Source of the DNA: Oscillospiraceae bacterium
GTDB lineage: Bacteria > Bacillota > Clostridia > Oscillospirales > CAG-272
Reading direction: 5' to 3'
Assembly (NCBI GenBank): GCA_015064415.1
Contig: SVSG01000022.1
Location: forward strand, 1 to 35,373
Length of the DNA stretch: 35,373 nucleotides
This document shows positions 11,173-19,336 of this stretch, in pieces (the first letter of the stretch is position 1; every line of letters starts with the position of its first letter). The translations under genes and the position numbers were made by a program. The notes under the pieces are model-generated. The model was not told the DNA's origin. It ran no database searches and saw only the letters and a list, made by a program, of their open reading frames with translations.

Positions 11173-11448
11173 ATGGAGCAAAAAAAGAAAAAAATCCCCG
11201 AGCGACAGTGCATGGGCTGTAACGAGCATTTCCCCAAATCACAGCTGCTTCGGGTGGTGCGCGACCCCGCGGGTGAGGTCAGTCTGGACTTCACCGGAAA
11301 GAAATCCGGGCGCGGCGCATATATTTGTAAGAATGTAGCGTGCCTGAAAAAGGCGCAAAAAACAAAGCGGCTTTCCCGCGTGCTGGAATGCGACATTCCC
11401 GACACGGTGTTCGCCGCCATGGAGGAAGAGCTGGATGCCGCCCGTTGA
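11173..11448 (+). CDS. rnpM: YlxR/RnpM family RNA-binding protein
   Basis: This small basic protein (91 residues, DUF448) has the family signatures CMGC near the start, LLRVVRDPAG, and GRGAYIC followed by a second cysteine pattern. In Bacillus the homologue binds the RNase P RNA and tunes its activity. It lies between nusA and the L7Ae gene, which is the usual place. Its end overlaps the start of the next gene by 14 nt, suggesting coupling. Confidence 0.93.
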   Translation: MEQKKKKIPERQCMGCNEHFPKSQLLRVVRDPAGEVSLDFTGKKSGRGAYICKNVACLKKAQKTKRLSRVLECDIPDTVFAAMEEELDAAR

Positions 11449-11785
11449 CACGGCCGCCAAGGTCCTGCAATATCTGGGCCTTGCCGCAAGGGCAAGGGAG
11501 CTGGTCATCGGCGTGCCGCTGATCTGCACGGCGCTCTCGCGCACGGGCAAGGGCAAAACGCCCCCGCTTGTGCTGAAGGCGACGGACTGCTCTCCAAACA
11601 CCTGTAAACGACTGTCGGATCGCACCGCCTTTTACGGCGCGACCCTCATGACTCTGCCCGTCACGTGTGCCGAGCTTGCACGCGCGATCGGAAAAAAGGA
11701 TGCCCTGGTCGCCGCCGTCGGCGTGACCGAGCCGCATCTGTGCACCGCCATTCGGGCGGCGCTGGAGCAAACGACCACCCACTGA
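11435..11785 (+). CDS. L7Ae-family RNA-binding protein (YlxQ-like)
   Basis: This 116-residue protein lies between ylxR and infB, where Bacillota encode YlxQ, an L7Ae/L30e/S12e-fold protein thought to bind kink-turn RNA. The N-terminal part [21 protein letters not shown] matches the fold's first helix region, where others read GLAxRAGKxxxG. The usual Gly-Lys of that motif is not conserved (ARELVIG), so RNA binding may differ. The C-terminal [17 protein letters not shown] is typical. The assignment rests on both sequence and synteny. Confidence 0.85.
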   Translation: MPPVDTAAKVLQYLGLAARARELVIGVPLICTALSRTGKGKTPPLVLKATDCSPNTCKRLSDRTAFYGATLMTLPVTCAELARAIGKKDALVAAVGVTEPHLCTAIRAALEQTTTH

Positions 11786-11859
11786 CATTTGCCCGCAAGG
11801 GCCAACATACTTTTTGGATAGCGCGCGACACGGACTGCCGCGTGCAAGGAGGAGGAAAC

Positions 11860-14820
11860 ATGGCGTTTAAAATCACCAATCTGGCAAAGGATCTCGGCAT
11901 GAAGAGTAAGGAGATCACCGAGCTGCTTGCGGCTCGCGGCGTGGAGTGCAAGACCACGCAAAAAACCTTGGAGCCCAAGGAATTTGATATGGTGTTCGAG
12001 GCACTGACCCGCGGGGCGCAGGTCAGCAATATCGACGACTATCTCTTCGGGGACACCTATATCCCCAGCGCAACGGCGGAAAAGAAAACGACCAAAAAGG
12101 CAAAGCAAGAGCCCGCCGCCGAGGTCGAAGTGAAAAAGGAAGAAAAGCCCGCCGAGCCCAAAAAGGAGGCGGCACCCAAGAAGGAAGCTGCGCCCAAAAA
12201 GGAGGCAGCACCGAAAAAGGAAGCTGCACCCAAAAAGGAGACAGCCCCCAAGAAGGGAAGCCCCAAGGCCGAGCAGTCCCCTGTCACCCCCGTGGAAAAG
12301 GCCGCAGCAACAGCGCCCAAAAAGGAGACCGCACCCGAGGTGACGGCACCCGCAAAGAAAGAAGAAAAGAAAGTGCCCGAAGCAAAGGTGGCACCGACCC
12401 CCTCCGCCCCCGTCAAGACAGAGCCCGAGGTGAAGTCCGCACCGAAGAAGGAATCTGCACCCGCACCCGCGCCCGCCCCCTCCAAAGCTCCCGAGCGCAA
12501 GCCCGTAGGTCCCCGCACCTATAACATTCCGCAAAATCTGCGCGACACGATGCAGCGCCCCGCGGCACCCGCACAAAGACCCGCGCAGCAGCGTCCCGCA
12601 GGCGCGCCCCAGCAGGGCGATCATCGCCCCGCGCAGGGCGGCTTTGGTAACCGTACGCCCCAGACGGGTGACCGTTTTGCGAACCGTCCCGCCCCCTCCT
12701 TCGGCGGAAACGACCGTCAGGGCAACAATCAGCGCCCCGCACAAAGACCCGCACAGCGTCCCGGCGGCTTCCGCGACAAGGATGACGGCGGACGCGCCCC
12801 CCGCGAGCACTTCCAGGCACAGGCCATCGTGCGCGGCCAGACCCCCAAGGGCGGCGATACCGCGCCCAAGACCCGTGGCGCCACCCGCGTGGTGGATATG
12901 AGAGGCGACGTGGTCGACCTTTCCAAATACGATGAGCGTCTTGACACCTTCGTGCCCGACGCCGTACGCGATGCACGCGGCGGCAACCAGCGCTTCAAGA
13001 AGCAGCACGTGGGCACCCATGCCATGACCGCAGGCAGAAAGGGCAAGAAGAACGCCGCACCCGCTACCAAGCAGGCGAACTCCGTCACCATCCCCGAGGA
13101 GATCACCGTGGGAGAATTCGCCTCCCGCATGAAGATCGCCCCCGGCGAGGTCGTGAAGAAGCTGATGATGATGGGTATGATGGTCACCCTTAACCAGACC
13201 ATCGACTTTGACACCGCGTTCCTCATTGCCGAGGAGCTGGGCGTCAAGGCAGAAAAAGAGGTGGTCGTCAGCATCGAAGAGAAGCTGTTCGACGAGGCCG
13301 AGGACGCCGAGGAGAACCTTGTGGAGCGCGCACCCGTCATCTGCGTGATGGGTCACGTTGACCACGGTAAGACCTCCCTCTTGGACGCCATCCGTCACAC
13401 CCGCGTGACCGCAGGTGAGGCAGGCGGCATCACCCAGCACATCGGTGCCTACCGCGTGAAGGCAGCAGGCAAGGATCTGACCTTCCTGGACACCCCCGGT
13501 CACGAGGCGTTTACCGCCATGCGTGCCCGCGGTGCCATGGCCACCGATATTGCCATTCTGGTGGTGGCGGCGGACGACGGCATCATGCCCCAGACCGTTG
13601 AGGCCATCAACCACGCCAAGGCCGCAGGCATTGATATTATCGTAGCCATCAACAAGATGGATAAGCCCACCGCAAACCCCGACAACGTCAAGCAGGCGCT
13701 GACCAATTACAGTCTCGTTCCCGAGGAATGGGGCGGTGACGTCATCTGCTGCCCCGTTTCCGCGCTCACGGGCATGGGCATTGACGAGCTGCTGGAAAAC
13801 GTGGTGCTGGTTGCCGAAATGCGCGAGCTGAAGGCCAACCCCAACCGCCGCGCCAAGGGTATTATCATTGAATCCAAGCTGGACAGAGGCGCAGGTCCTC
13901 TTGCCACCGTACTGGTACAGAACGGTACGCTGCGCACCGGTGACATCGTGATCGCCGGCACCGCCGTGGGCCGTGTGCGTACCATGCGCGACCACACCGG
14001 CCGCGTGCTCAAGGAGGCAGGCCCCTCCGTTCCCGTGGAGATCATGGGTCTTGCCGACGTGCCGGATGCCGGTGACGAATTTGCCGCCGTTGAGGACGAG
14101 CGCATGGCAAGAACGCTGGCCGATCAGCGCCGCGCCGCCGCCAAGGAAGAGGTCTTCAAGGCCAATGCAAGAGCCAACCTCAACGATCTGTTCGCACAGA
14201 TCTCCGAGGGCGTGAAGGAATTGAACATCATCGTCAAGGCAGACGTTGCGGGCTCCGCCGAGGCCGTGAAGCAGTCGCTTGAAAAGATCTCCAACGAGGA
14301 GGTCAAGGTGCGCGTCATCCACGCCGCCGTCGGTGGCATCATCGAGGGTGACGTCATGCTGGCCGCCGCCTCCAACGCCATCATCGTCGGCTTCAACGTG
14401 CGTCCCGACAAGGCCGCGCTGGAGTCCGCCGAGCGTCAGAAGGTGGAGATCCGCACCTACCGCGTCATTTACGAGTGCATCGAGGAAATCGAGGCATCCA
14501 TGAAGGGTATGCTTGCTCCCAAATACAAGGAGGCACTCCTCGGTCACGCCGAGGTGCGCCAGACCATCCGCGTGCCCGGTGTCGGCACTATCGCCGGCTC
14601 CTACGTGCAGGACGGCAAGATCACCCGTCAGTCCCAGATCCGCGTGGTCCGTGACGGCATCGTGATCTTCGAGGATAAGATCTCCTCCCTGCGCCGCTTC
14701 AAGGACGACGTCAAGGAGGTCGCAGACGGCTACGAATGCGGCATCGGTCTTGACAAGTTCAACGATATCAAGGTCGGTGACATCCTGGAGGCCTTTATCA
14801 TGGAGGAGATCGCGCAATAA
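11860..14820 (+). CDS. infB: Translation initiation factor IF-2
   Basis: IF-2 is a GTPase that brings fMet-tRNA to the 30S subunit and promotes subunit joining. The 986-residue product starts [13 protein letters not shown] (the IF2 N-terminal domain). It has a long disordered Lys/Pro/Ala/Gln region (about 65-400) with five near-tandem KKEAAP-type units, then the G domain with GHVDHGKT (498-505), DTPGHEAF and NKMD, and domains II-IV. The ATG at 11860 is preceded by AAGGAGGAGG; the open frame reaches further upstream but only into ylxQ. rbfA and truB, which usually follow, are replaced by a Nudix gene. Confidence 0.97.
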   Translation: MAFKITNLAKDLGMKSKEITELLAARGVECKTTQKTLEPKEFDMVFEALTRGAQVSNIDDYLFGDTYIPSATAEKKTTKKAKQEPAAEVEVKKEEKPAEPKKEAAPKKEAAPKKEAAPKKEAAPKKETAPKKGSPKAEQSPVTPVEKAAATAPKKETAPEVTAPAKKEEKKVPEAKVAPTPSAPVKTEPEVKSAPKKESAPAPAPAPSKAPERKPVGPRTYNIPQNLRDTMQRPAAPAQRPAQQRPAGAPQQGDHRPAQGGFGNRTPQTGDRFANRPAPSFGGNDRQGNNQRPAQRPAQRPGGFRDKDDGGRAPREHFQAQAIVRGQTPKGGDTAPKTRGATRVVDMRGDVVDLSKYDERLDTFVPDAVRDARGGNQRFKKQHVGTHAMTAGRKGKKNAAPATKQANSVTIPEEITVGEFASRMKIAPGEVVKKLMMMGMMVTLNQTIDFDTAFLIAEELGVKAEKEVVVSIEEKLFDEAEDAEENLVERAPVICVMGHVDHGKTSLLDAIRHTRVTAGEAGGITQHIGAYRVKAAGKDLTFLDTPGHEAFTAMRARGAMATDIAILVVAADDGIMPQTVEAINHAKAAGIDIIVAINKMDKPTANPDNVKQALTNYSLVPEEWGGDVICCPVSALTGMGIDELLENVVLVAEMRELKANPNRRAKGIIIESKLDRGAGPLATVLVQNGTLRTGDIVIAGTAVGRVRTMRDHTGRVLKEAGPSVPVEIMGLADVPDAGDEFAAVEDERMARTLADQRRAAAKEEVFKANARANLNDLFAQISEGVKELNIIVKADVAGSAEAVKQSLEKISNEEVKVRVIHAAVGGIIEGDVMLAAASNAIIVGFNVRPDKAALESAERQKVEIRTYRVIYECIEEIEASMKGMLAPKYKEALLGHAEVRQTIRVPGVGTIAGSYVQDGKITRQSQIRVVRDGIVIFEDKISSLRRFKDDVKEVADGYECGIGLDKFNDIKVGDILEAFIMEEIAQ

Positions 14821-14851
14821 GCGTGAGCTCACCGTATAAAGGAGGGTTCAA

Positions 14852-15277
14852 ATGGTTTTTGAGAAATCCTGCGGCGCGCTGGTCGTGCGCCGCGAAGAGG
14901 ATAATTATTACATTCTGATGATCCGCCACAAGGCGGGCGGCAATCGCTCCTTCCCCAAAGGACACGTGGAGGAGGGCGAGACCGAGTACGAGACCGCATT
15001 GCGCGAGGTGATGGAGGAGACCTCCTCCCGCATCGCCATCGTGTCGGATTTCCGCGCAACGGTCAACTACCGCCCCTCCCCCGGCGTGATGAAGGAGGTC
15101 GTGTACTTCCTTGCCTTCACCACCAACGCCGACATCAAGGCGCGTGAGGGCGAGATCGCCGAGGTCGAATGGGTGCCGCTTTCCAAGGCCGAGCATTATC
15201 TGGCGCACGAAAATGACAAGACCGTGTTCCGCGCCGCCATGGAGCGCATGCAGCGCATGACCGTGGAGATCAAGTGA
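14852..15277 (+). CDS. Nudix hydrolase, Ap4A hydrolase-like
   Basis: This 141-residue protein has a Nudix box beginning GHVEEGETEYETALREVMEE. The final Gly of the box is a Ser here (EETSS). The start KSCGALVVRR and the FPKGHVEEGE context resemble bis(5'-nucleosyl)-tetraphosphatases, which remove Ap4A; the substrate is an inference. It starts 31 nt after infB with AAAGGAGGG and ends at a hairpin, so it is the last gene of the operon. Confidence 0.85.
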   Translation: MVFEKSCGALVVRREEDNYYILMIRHKAGGNRSFPKGHVEEGETEYETALREVMEETSSRIAIVSDFRATVNYRPSPGVMKEVVYFLAFTTNADIKAREGEIAEVEWVPLSKAEHYLAHENDKTVFRAAMERMQRMTVEIK

Positions 15278-15291
15278 ATATGGATAAGAAT

Positions 15292-15323
15292 GTGGGGAGG
15301 ACTTTTCAAAAAGTCCTCCCCAC
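15292..15323 (+). terminator. Hairpin of the GGGGGA..TCCCCC family after the Nudix gene
   Basis: A perfect stem GTGGGGAGGACTTTT/AAAAGTCCTCCCCAC starts 15 nt after the stop codon, followed by the tail ACCCCTTTCAAAAGC shared with other family members. It probably ends the rimP-infB transcript, although a run of U directly after the stem is lacking. Confidence 0.6.
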
Positions 15324-15353
15324 ACCCCTTTCAAAAGCTTTTAAGCAATGATG

Positions 15354-15392
15354 AAAAAGCGAACAATGCAAAAGACGTGTTGTTCGCTTTTT
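15354..15392 (+). terminator. Intrinsic terminator
   Basis: The arms AAAAAGCGAACAA and TTGTTCGCTTTTT form a 13-bp stem with a T-run, a stronger terminator than the hairpin before it. It may act as a back-up stop for the infB operon. Confidence 0.7.
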
Positions 15393-15432
15393 GTTTTGCT
15401 TCACACCCTGTAAAAGGCCACAAACACCGAAA

Positions 15433-15460
15433 AAGTGCCATAACGGTATGAGAAAAACGC
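15433..15460 (+). repeat. AACGGTATGAG motif, long copy
   Basis: AAGTGCCATAACGGTATGAG followed by AAAAACGC lies between two terminators and has no coding role. It shares 19 of its first 20 bases with the inverted copy at 29926-29945. Confidence 0.65.
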
Positions 15461-15472
15461 ACTTTTGACACA

Positions 15473-15505
15473 AAAGCAGCCGATGCGGGCCAGCATCGGC
15501 TGCTT
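15473..15505 (-). terminator. Terminator of the Gln/Pro-rich membrane protein gene
   Basis: The arms AAAGCAGCCGATGC and GCATCGGCTGCTTT form a 14-bp stem, followed on the minus strand by TTTTG. It lies 26 nt after the stop codon at 15532. Confidence 0.75.
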
Positions 15506-15531
15506 TGTAAGACACGTGGTGTGTCGCTGTA

Positions 15532-15999
15532 TCACTGTTGCTGTTGTTGCTCCTCTGCGGGCTTTTCCTCTGCGGGAGCGGCAGGGGCGGCGGGAGCTTG
15601 GTACTGCTGTTGCTCGTAGGTCTGCTGCTGCGGCTGACCCATGGGCTGTTGGGGCTGCTGGCCAAAGTAAGATTGCTGCGGTTGGCCGTAGGGTTGCTGC
15701 GGCTGACCATAGGGTTGCTGCGGTTGGCCATAGGGCTGCTGGGGCTGACCGTAGGGGGGCATGAAGTACGGGGGCTGCTGCTGACCTGCGGGAAATTCCT
15801 TTTCATCCACGCAAAGCATCAGAATACCGCCGATTATGTTGCAACACAGAAGCGTTGCCACCGCGATGCCCGTCAGATCGGACTTGGACTGCGCCGTGTC
15901 CAGCTTGCGGATCGCAATAATGCCGATGATGATGGGAACGATCCACCAGAAATTAAAGATCATACCGATGATAATAAATACTTTTGCCGCTGTTTTCAT
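15532..15999 (-). CDS. Small membrane protein with PYGQPQQ repeat tail
   Basis: This 155-residue protein has two predicted membrane segments (about 6-30 and 43-63), then a tail from about 70 to the end made of Gln, Pro, Tyr and Ala. Four PYGQPQQ heptads are followed by degenerate copies and an AEEKPAEEQQQQQ end. At DNA level this is a 21-nt tandem repeat, prone to length change. The tail is presumably disordered and may mediate assembly or wall contact. No enzyme motif is seen. The ATG at 15999 has AAGGAG and a strong promoter (16042-16070). It is divergent from the gene at 16176. Function unknown. Confidence 0.8.
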   Translation of the reverse strand: MKTAAKVFIIIGMIFNFWWIVPIIIGIIAIRKLDTAQSKSDLTGIAVATLLCCNIIGGILMLCVDEKEFPAGQQQPPYFMPPYGQPQQPYGQPQQPYGQPQQPYGQPQQSYFGQQPQQPMGQPQQQTYEQQQYQAPAAPAAPAEEKPAEEQQQQQ

Positions 16000-16041
16000 A
16001 GTAGTGTCTCCTTTTCGGAAATTCCGTGATACGGTAATTAT

Positions 16042-16070
16042 ATTCTAACAAATCGCGCGCAAAATGTCAA
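16042..16070 (-). promoter_or_regulatory. Sigma-A promoter of the Gln/Pro-rich membrane protein
   Basis: TTGACA (16065-16070) and TAGAAT (16042-16047) on the minus strand, with a 17-nt spacer, lie about 43 nt upstream of the ATG. Confidence 0.75.
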
Positions 16071-16127
16071 CCCTCTATATTTTACAATTTACCGTGTCGC
16101 TTTTTGTGGAATTTGCATGCGTGCAAA

Positions 16128-16156
16128 TTGACAAACAGCCCGTTTTGTGCTACAAT
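16128..16156 (+). promoter_or_regulatory. Sigma-A promoter of the Cys-tail membrane protein
   Basis: TTGACA (16128-16133) and TACAAT (16151-16156) are spaced 17 nt apart. The Shine-Dalgarno AAAGGAGGTG starts 5 nt after the -10 box, so the mRNA leader would be only about 13 nt, unusually short. Confidence 0.75.
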
Positions 16157-16175
16157 GAGCAAAGGAGGTGTTGTG

Positions 16176-16895
16176 ATGCCTGAATTTACCCAAACCAAAT
16201 ACCGCGCGCCCGTCATTTTTATCGTTGCGGTCTTTGCCACGGCGCTCTTTACCTTTTGCACCCATTTGTGCGCGTCGCACGTGGCGGAATGGTACGGCCT
16301 CCTTGTCGGGGGCGCCTTGACACTGCTTGCCATCCCCTTCCATCTGCTTGGCAACAAATTTTCGCCGGCTTATCTGCTTTCCTTCCTGCTCAATACCGTG
16401 GGAATGGGCTTTTGCGCCGGTGCCTACTATGTCACAAGCGGCGTCTGTGTCGCCTACTCTCACCTCTTCCCCGTGACCGCGATCCCTCTCGCACTTGTTC
16501 TGCTTCTCGCCCTCTTCCTTGTGGCCCTGCCACAGCACAAGGAGCCGATCGTCGCCGTTTTCATCCTCTCAGAGATCGGTCTGATCATCACCGCAGGCGT
16601 GTTTTGGGGCATACGTGGTGGCGATTTTTACGCATTTGCACTTTTTTCCCTTGCCATTTCCCTATTCTATACGGCGGTCTGCGCCCTCACGGTGAACGAG
16701 CCGGAGCGCCGCTTCGCAAGGGATATTTCCTTCGGCAGCTTCGGTGCCTTTCTGCTGGTCGGCGCGGTCGCGCTGATCGCGGTGGTCGCCGTCGCCGGCG
16801 GCGACGGCTGCGATTGTGATTGCGATTGCAGCGACGGCTGTGATTGCTCCGGCTGTGATTGCAGTGGCAGCGGCGACAAGCGCCGCAAAAAGTGA
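16176..16895 (+). CDS. Polytopic membrane protein with Cys/Asp tail
   Basis: This 239-residue protein has about six to seven hydrophobic segments (about 12 to 207) and then a hydrophilic tail with eight cysteines alternating with Asp and Gly (GCDCDCDC, GCDC, GCDC), ending GDKRRKK. The tail could bind metal or form disulphides; the basic end suggests it is cytoplasmic. The membrane part has no family motif I recognise. The start is ATG at 16176 with AAAGGAGGTG; the open frame continues upstream to 16104, but that part overlaps the promoter. Function unknown. Confidence 0.8.
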   Translation: MPEFTQTKYRAPVIFIVAVFATALFTFCTHLCASHVAEWYGLLVGGALTLLAIPFHLLGNKFSPAYLLSFLLNTVGMGFCAGAYYVTSGVCVAYSHLFPVTAIPLALVLLLALFLVALPQHKEPIVAVFILSEIGLIITAGVFWGIRGGDFYAFALFSLAISLFYTAVCALTVNEPERRFARDISFGSFGAFLLVGAVALIAVVAVAGGDGCDCDCDCSDGCDCSGCDCSGSGDKRRKK

Positions 16896-16907
16896 ACGCG
16901 GGGTTTT

Positions 16908-16939
16908 ATGGGGGAGCTTTTTGCAAAAAGCTCCCCCAT
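16908..16939 (+). terminator. Hairpin of the GGGGGA..TCCCCC family
   Basis: A perfect stem ATGGGGGAGCTTTT/AAAAGCTCCCCCAT starts 12 nt after the stop codon of the Cys-tail gene, with the family tail CCCCTCAAAAATCTTC behind it. It probably terminates that gene. The rest of 16940-17145 holds a copy of the AACGGTATGAG motif and no gene. Confidence 0.6.
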
Positions 16940-17060
16940 GCCCCCTCAAAAATCTTCAAAGTAAAATAAGGATGCGTGGCATCGCGCATCCTTTCTTGTT
17001 TGCCTTTGTGCTTTCCGTCTGTGTCATCCCATACACAAACCACTTTCCGCCATTTACCCC

Positions 17061-17080
17061 GCAAACGGTATGAGAAAACG
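17061..17080 (+). repeat. AACGGTATGAG motif
   Basis: GCAAACGGTATGAGAAAACG lies in the gap between two convergent genes. The 14 bases ACGGTATGAGAAAA also occur at 15443, 20737 and 32851. Confidence 0.65.
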
Positions 17081-17145
17081 CCTTTTTCTTGTGGAAAAGT
17101 TTTTGCAAGGAGTAGGTGAATTTGTTTTTTGCGGATGCAAAAAAC

Positions 17146-17193
17146 AAAGAGGGAGAGGAACTCTTTTTTCAAAAAGGGTTCCTCTCCCTCTTT
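17146..17193 (-). terminator. Terminator hairpin of asd
   Basis: The arms AAAGAGGGAGAGGAA and TTCCTCTCCCTCTTT pair perfectly around an inner T/A-rich stem. It lies 15 nt after the asd stop codon on the minus strand. It resembles the GGGGGA..TCCCCC family but has a different stem sequence. Confidence 0.65.
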
Positions 17194-17208
17194 CTATTTC
17201 ATTTCCAA

Positions 17209-18285
17209 TCAGTCAAAATAACCTTCTCTATACAGAAGCTCGGCGATCAGCACTGCGCCGCCTGCGGCGCCGCGCAGTGTGTTGTGGGAAAGACCCACAA
17301 ACTTCCAGTCGTACACGCTATCCTCGCGCAGTCGGCCCACGGTCACGCCCATGCCGCCATAGATATCGCGGTCAAGGTTCACCTGCGGGCGGTTGTCCTC
17401 CTCCATATAGGTGATGAACTGCGCGGGCGTGTGAGGCAGACCAAGCGCCTGCGGCTTGCCCGAAAAATTCTTCCACGCGGCAAGGATCTGCTCCTTGGTG
17501 GGGTTCTTGCGGAACTTCACAAACACGGCGGCGGTGTGGCCGTCGGTCACGGGCACGCGGATGCACTGGGTGGTGATGGTGATTCCCTTTGCCTTCACGA
17601 TCTCGCCGTTTTCCACCTTACCCCAGATGCGAAGCGGCTCTTGTTCGCTCTTCTCCTCCTCGCCACCGATGAAGGGGATGACGTTGTCAATCATTTCGGG
17701 CCACTCGTTGAAGGTCTTACCCGCGCCCGAGATCGCCTGATAGGTGGTCGCGACCACCTCGTAGGGCTCAAACTCCATCAGCGCGGTCAGCATCGGCACG
17801 TAGGACTGGATCGAGCAGTTGGGCTTGACGGCGATGAAGCCGCGCTTGGTGCCAAGGCGCGCCTTTTGCGCCTCGATCACGGCAAGGTGTGCGTCGTTGA
17901 TCTCCGGAATGACCATCGGCACGTCGGGCGTCCAGCGGTGCGCGGAGTTGTTCGAGACCACGGGGATCTCGGCCTTGGCGTATGCCTCCTCCATGGCGCG
18001 GATGTCCTCTTTTTTCATATCAACAGCGCAGAATACCATTTGGCAAAGCGCCTTCATGGCGGGAATATCGGCGGCGTCCAGCACCACCATATCGGCATAG
18101 ACCTCGGGCATCGGGGTCTTCAGCTTCCAGCGCGAGCCGACTGCCTCGCGATAGGTCTTGCCCGCAGAGCGCGCAGACGCGGCAAGCGCCACGACCTCAA
18201 AATAAGGGTGATTTTCCAGCAGAGTCAAAAAGCGCTGGCCCACCATACCGGTGGCACCGATCACGCCAACCTTACATTTGTTCAT
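17209..18285 (-). CDS. asd: Aspartate-semialdehyde dehydrogenase, archaeal/fungal-like type
   Basis: This enzyme reduces aspartyl phosphate to aspartate semialdehyde with NADPH, feeding lysine, diaminopimelate, threonine and methionine synthesis. The 358-residue product has the nucleotide-binding GATGMVG (10-16), catalytic Cys157 in KPNCSIQ, and the presumed catalytic His250 in TDGHTAAV. KPNCS, the length and TTYQAISGAGK fit the archaeal/fungal-like subgroup rather than the usual bacterial enzyme; this is from memory of the family. The ATG has GGAGG and its own promoter. It is transcribed in the same direction as rsmI but separately. Confidence 0.93.
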   Translation of the reverse strand: MNKCKVGVIGATGMVGQRFLTLLENHPYFEVVALAASARSAGKTYREAVGSRWKLKTPMPEVYADMVVLDAADIPAMKALCQMVFCAVDMKKEDIRAMEEAYAKAEIPVVSNNSAHRWTPDVPMVIPEINDAHLAVIEAQKARLGTKRGFIAVKPNCSIQSYVPMLTALMEFEPYEVVATTYQAISGAGKTFNEWPEMIDNVIPFIGGEEEKSEQEPLRIWGKVENGEIVKAKGITITTQCIRVPVTDGHTAAVFVKFRKNPTKEQILAAWKNFSGKPQALGLPHTPAQFITYMEEDNRPQVNLDRDIYGGMGVTVGRLREDSVYDWKFVGLSHNTLRGAAGGAVLIAELLYREGYFD

Positions 18286-18337
18286 CTGTATATCCTCCGT
18301 ATCTCAGTATTGAAAAAATTAATGAATATAATAGAAA

Positions 18338-18366
18338 ATTATAGCACGTTTTCGTCAAAAAATCAA
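18338..18366 (-). promoter_or_regulatory. Sigma-A promoter of asd
   Basis: TTGATT (18361-18366) and TATAAT (18338-18343) on the minus strand, spaced 17 nt, lie about 50 nt upstream of the asd start in an AT-rich gap. No T-box or lysine riboswitch was recognised in the short leader. Confidence 0.7.
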
Positions 18367-18396
18367 GAGCTTTTTGATACAAATGTAGAAAATTGC

Positions 18397-19272
18397 TTAC
18401 TTTTCTTCGCAAAGCAGGCGGTAAAGCTCGTTTTTCGGCATCCCGCGATCCTTTGCCGCGGCCTTGATCGCGTCCATGCGCTTCATGCCCTCTTTTTCAT
18501 AATATGCCACGTGGTCGGCGGGCGGGAGCAAGGCAAGCGCCTCGGTGGGGGAGGCCTCGCGCTTGGCGGTACCCCCCTCGATCACCAGCACGTACTCGCC
18601 GCGCGGCTCGTTTTCCTCATAGTATGCGATCGCCTCCGAGAGCGTGGTGCGAAAAATTTCCTCGTTGCGCTTGGTCAGCTCGCGGCAAAGCGAGATGCGG
18701 CGCGTACCGCCGAACGCCTTTTCCAGATCGGCAAGCGTGGCACGGAGCTTGTGCGGTGCCTCGTGCAGCAGCATCGTGCGCGTTTCAAAGCTAAGCTCCT
18801 CAAGACGCGCGCGGCGCTCCTTTTTGTCCATCGGTAAAAAGCCCTCAAACGTGAATCTGCCCGTTGGGAGCCCCGAGAGCGTAAGGGCGGTGATGCCCGC
18901 ACAGCAACCGGGAATCCCCGTCACCGGCACACCGCGTTCGGCGCAAAGTGCGACCAGATCCTCGCCGGGGTCGCTGATGGCGGGCGTGCCCGCGTCGCTC
19001 ACAAGAGCGCAGCTCTCCCCTGCCAGCATCCGCGCGACAAGCTGCTCGCCGCGCTCGCGCTTATTGTGCTCGTGATAAGAGACCAGCGGCTTTGAAATGC
19101 CGAAGTGTGTCAGCAATTTCAATGAATTGCGCGTGTCCTCCGCGGCGATGAAATCCACCTCGGAAAGCACCTTCACGGCGCGCTCGGAAAGATCGGCAAG
19201 GTTGCCGATCGGCGTGGAGACCAGATACAGCGTGCCGCCAAGCACGCGGTTTTTTTCTTCGATCTGAGGCAT
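18397..19272 (-). CDS. rsmI: 16S rRNA (cytidine1402-2'-O)-methyltransferase RsmI
   Basis: RsmI methylates the 2'-O of C1402 in 16S rRNA, in the ribosomal P site, with SAM. The 291-residue product has the family signatures LYLVSTPIGNLADLS, AAEDTRNS, SDAGTPAISDPG and GYxxx-type GRFTFEGFLP. The ATG at 19272 has AGGAG at a good distance; an upstream in-frame start at 19347 would overlap the amidase gene and was rejected. It belongs to the split holB-ricT-trmN6-rsmI cluster. Confidence 0.95.
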   Translation of the reverse strand: MPQIEEKNRVLGGTLYLVSTPIGNLADLSERAVKVLSEVDFIAAEDTRNSLKLLTHFGISKPLVSYHEHNKRERGEQLVARMLAGESCALVSDAGTPAISDPGEDLVALCAERGVPVTGIPGCCAGITALTLSGLPTGRFTFEGFLPMDKKERRARLEELSFETRTMLLHEAPHKLRATLADLEKAFGGTRRISLCRELTKRNEEIFRTTLSEAIAYYEENEPRGEYVLVIEGGTAKREASPTEALALLPPADHVAYYEKEGMKRMDAIKAAAKDRGMPKNELYRLLCEEK

Positions 19273-19336
19273 AGAAACTCCTATCTCCTGTCCCGCATAT
19301 ACTGAAAATAAATGCCAAGGAAAGGCAGGTTTTATT

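Noticed and set aside
11632-14832. Minus-strand open frame of 1066 codons
   Set aside because: It is antisense to infB, low in complexity and has no ribosome site.
14821-14851. GGGTTCAAAT as a possible tRNA T-arm
   Set aside because: It is part of the ribosome-site gap before the Nudix gene; no cloverleaf can be formed.
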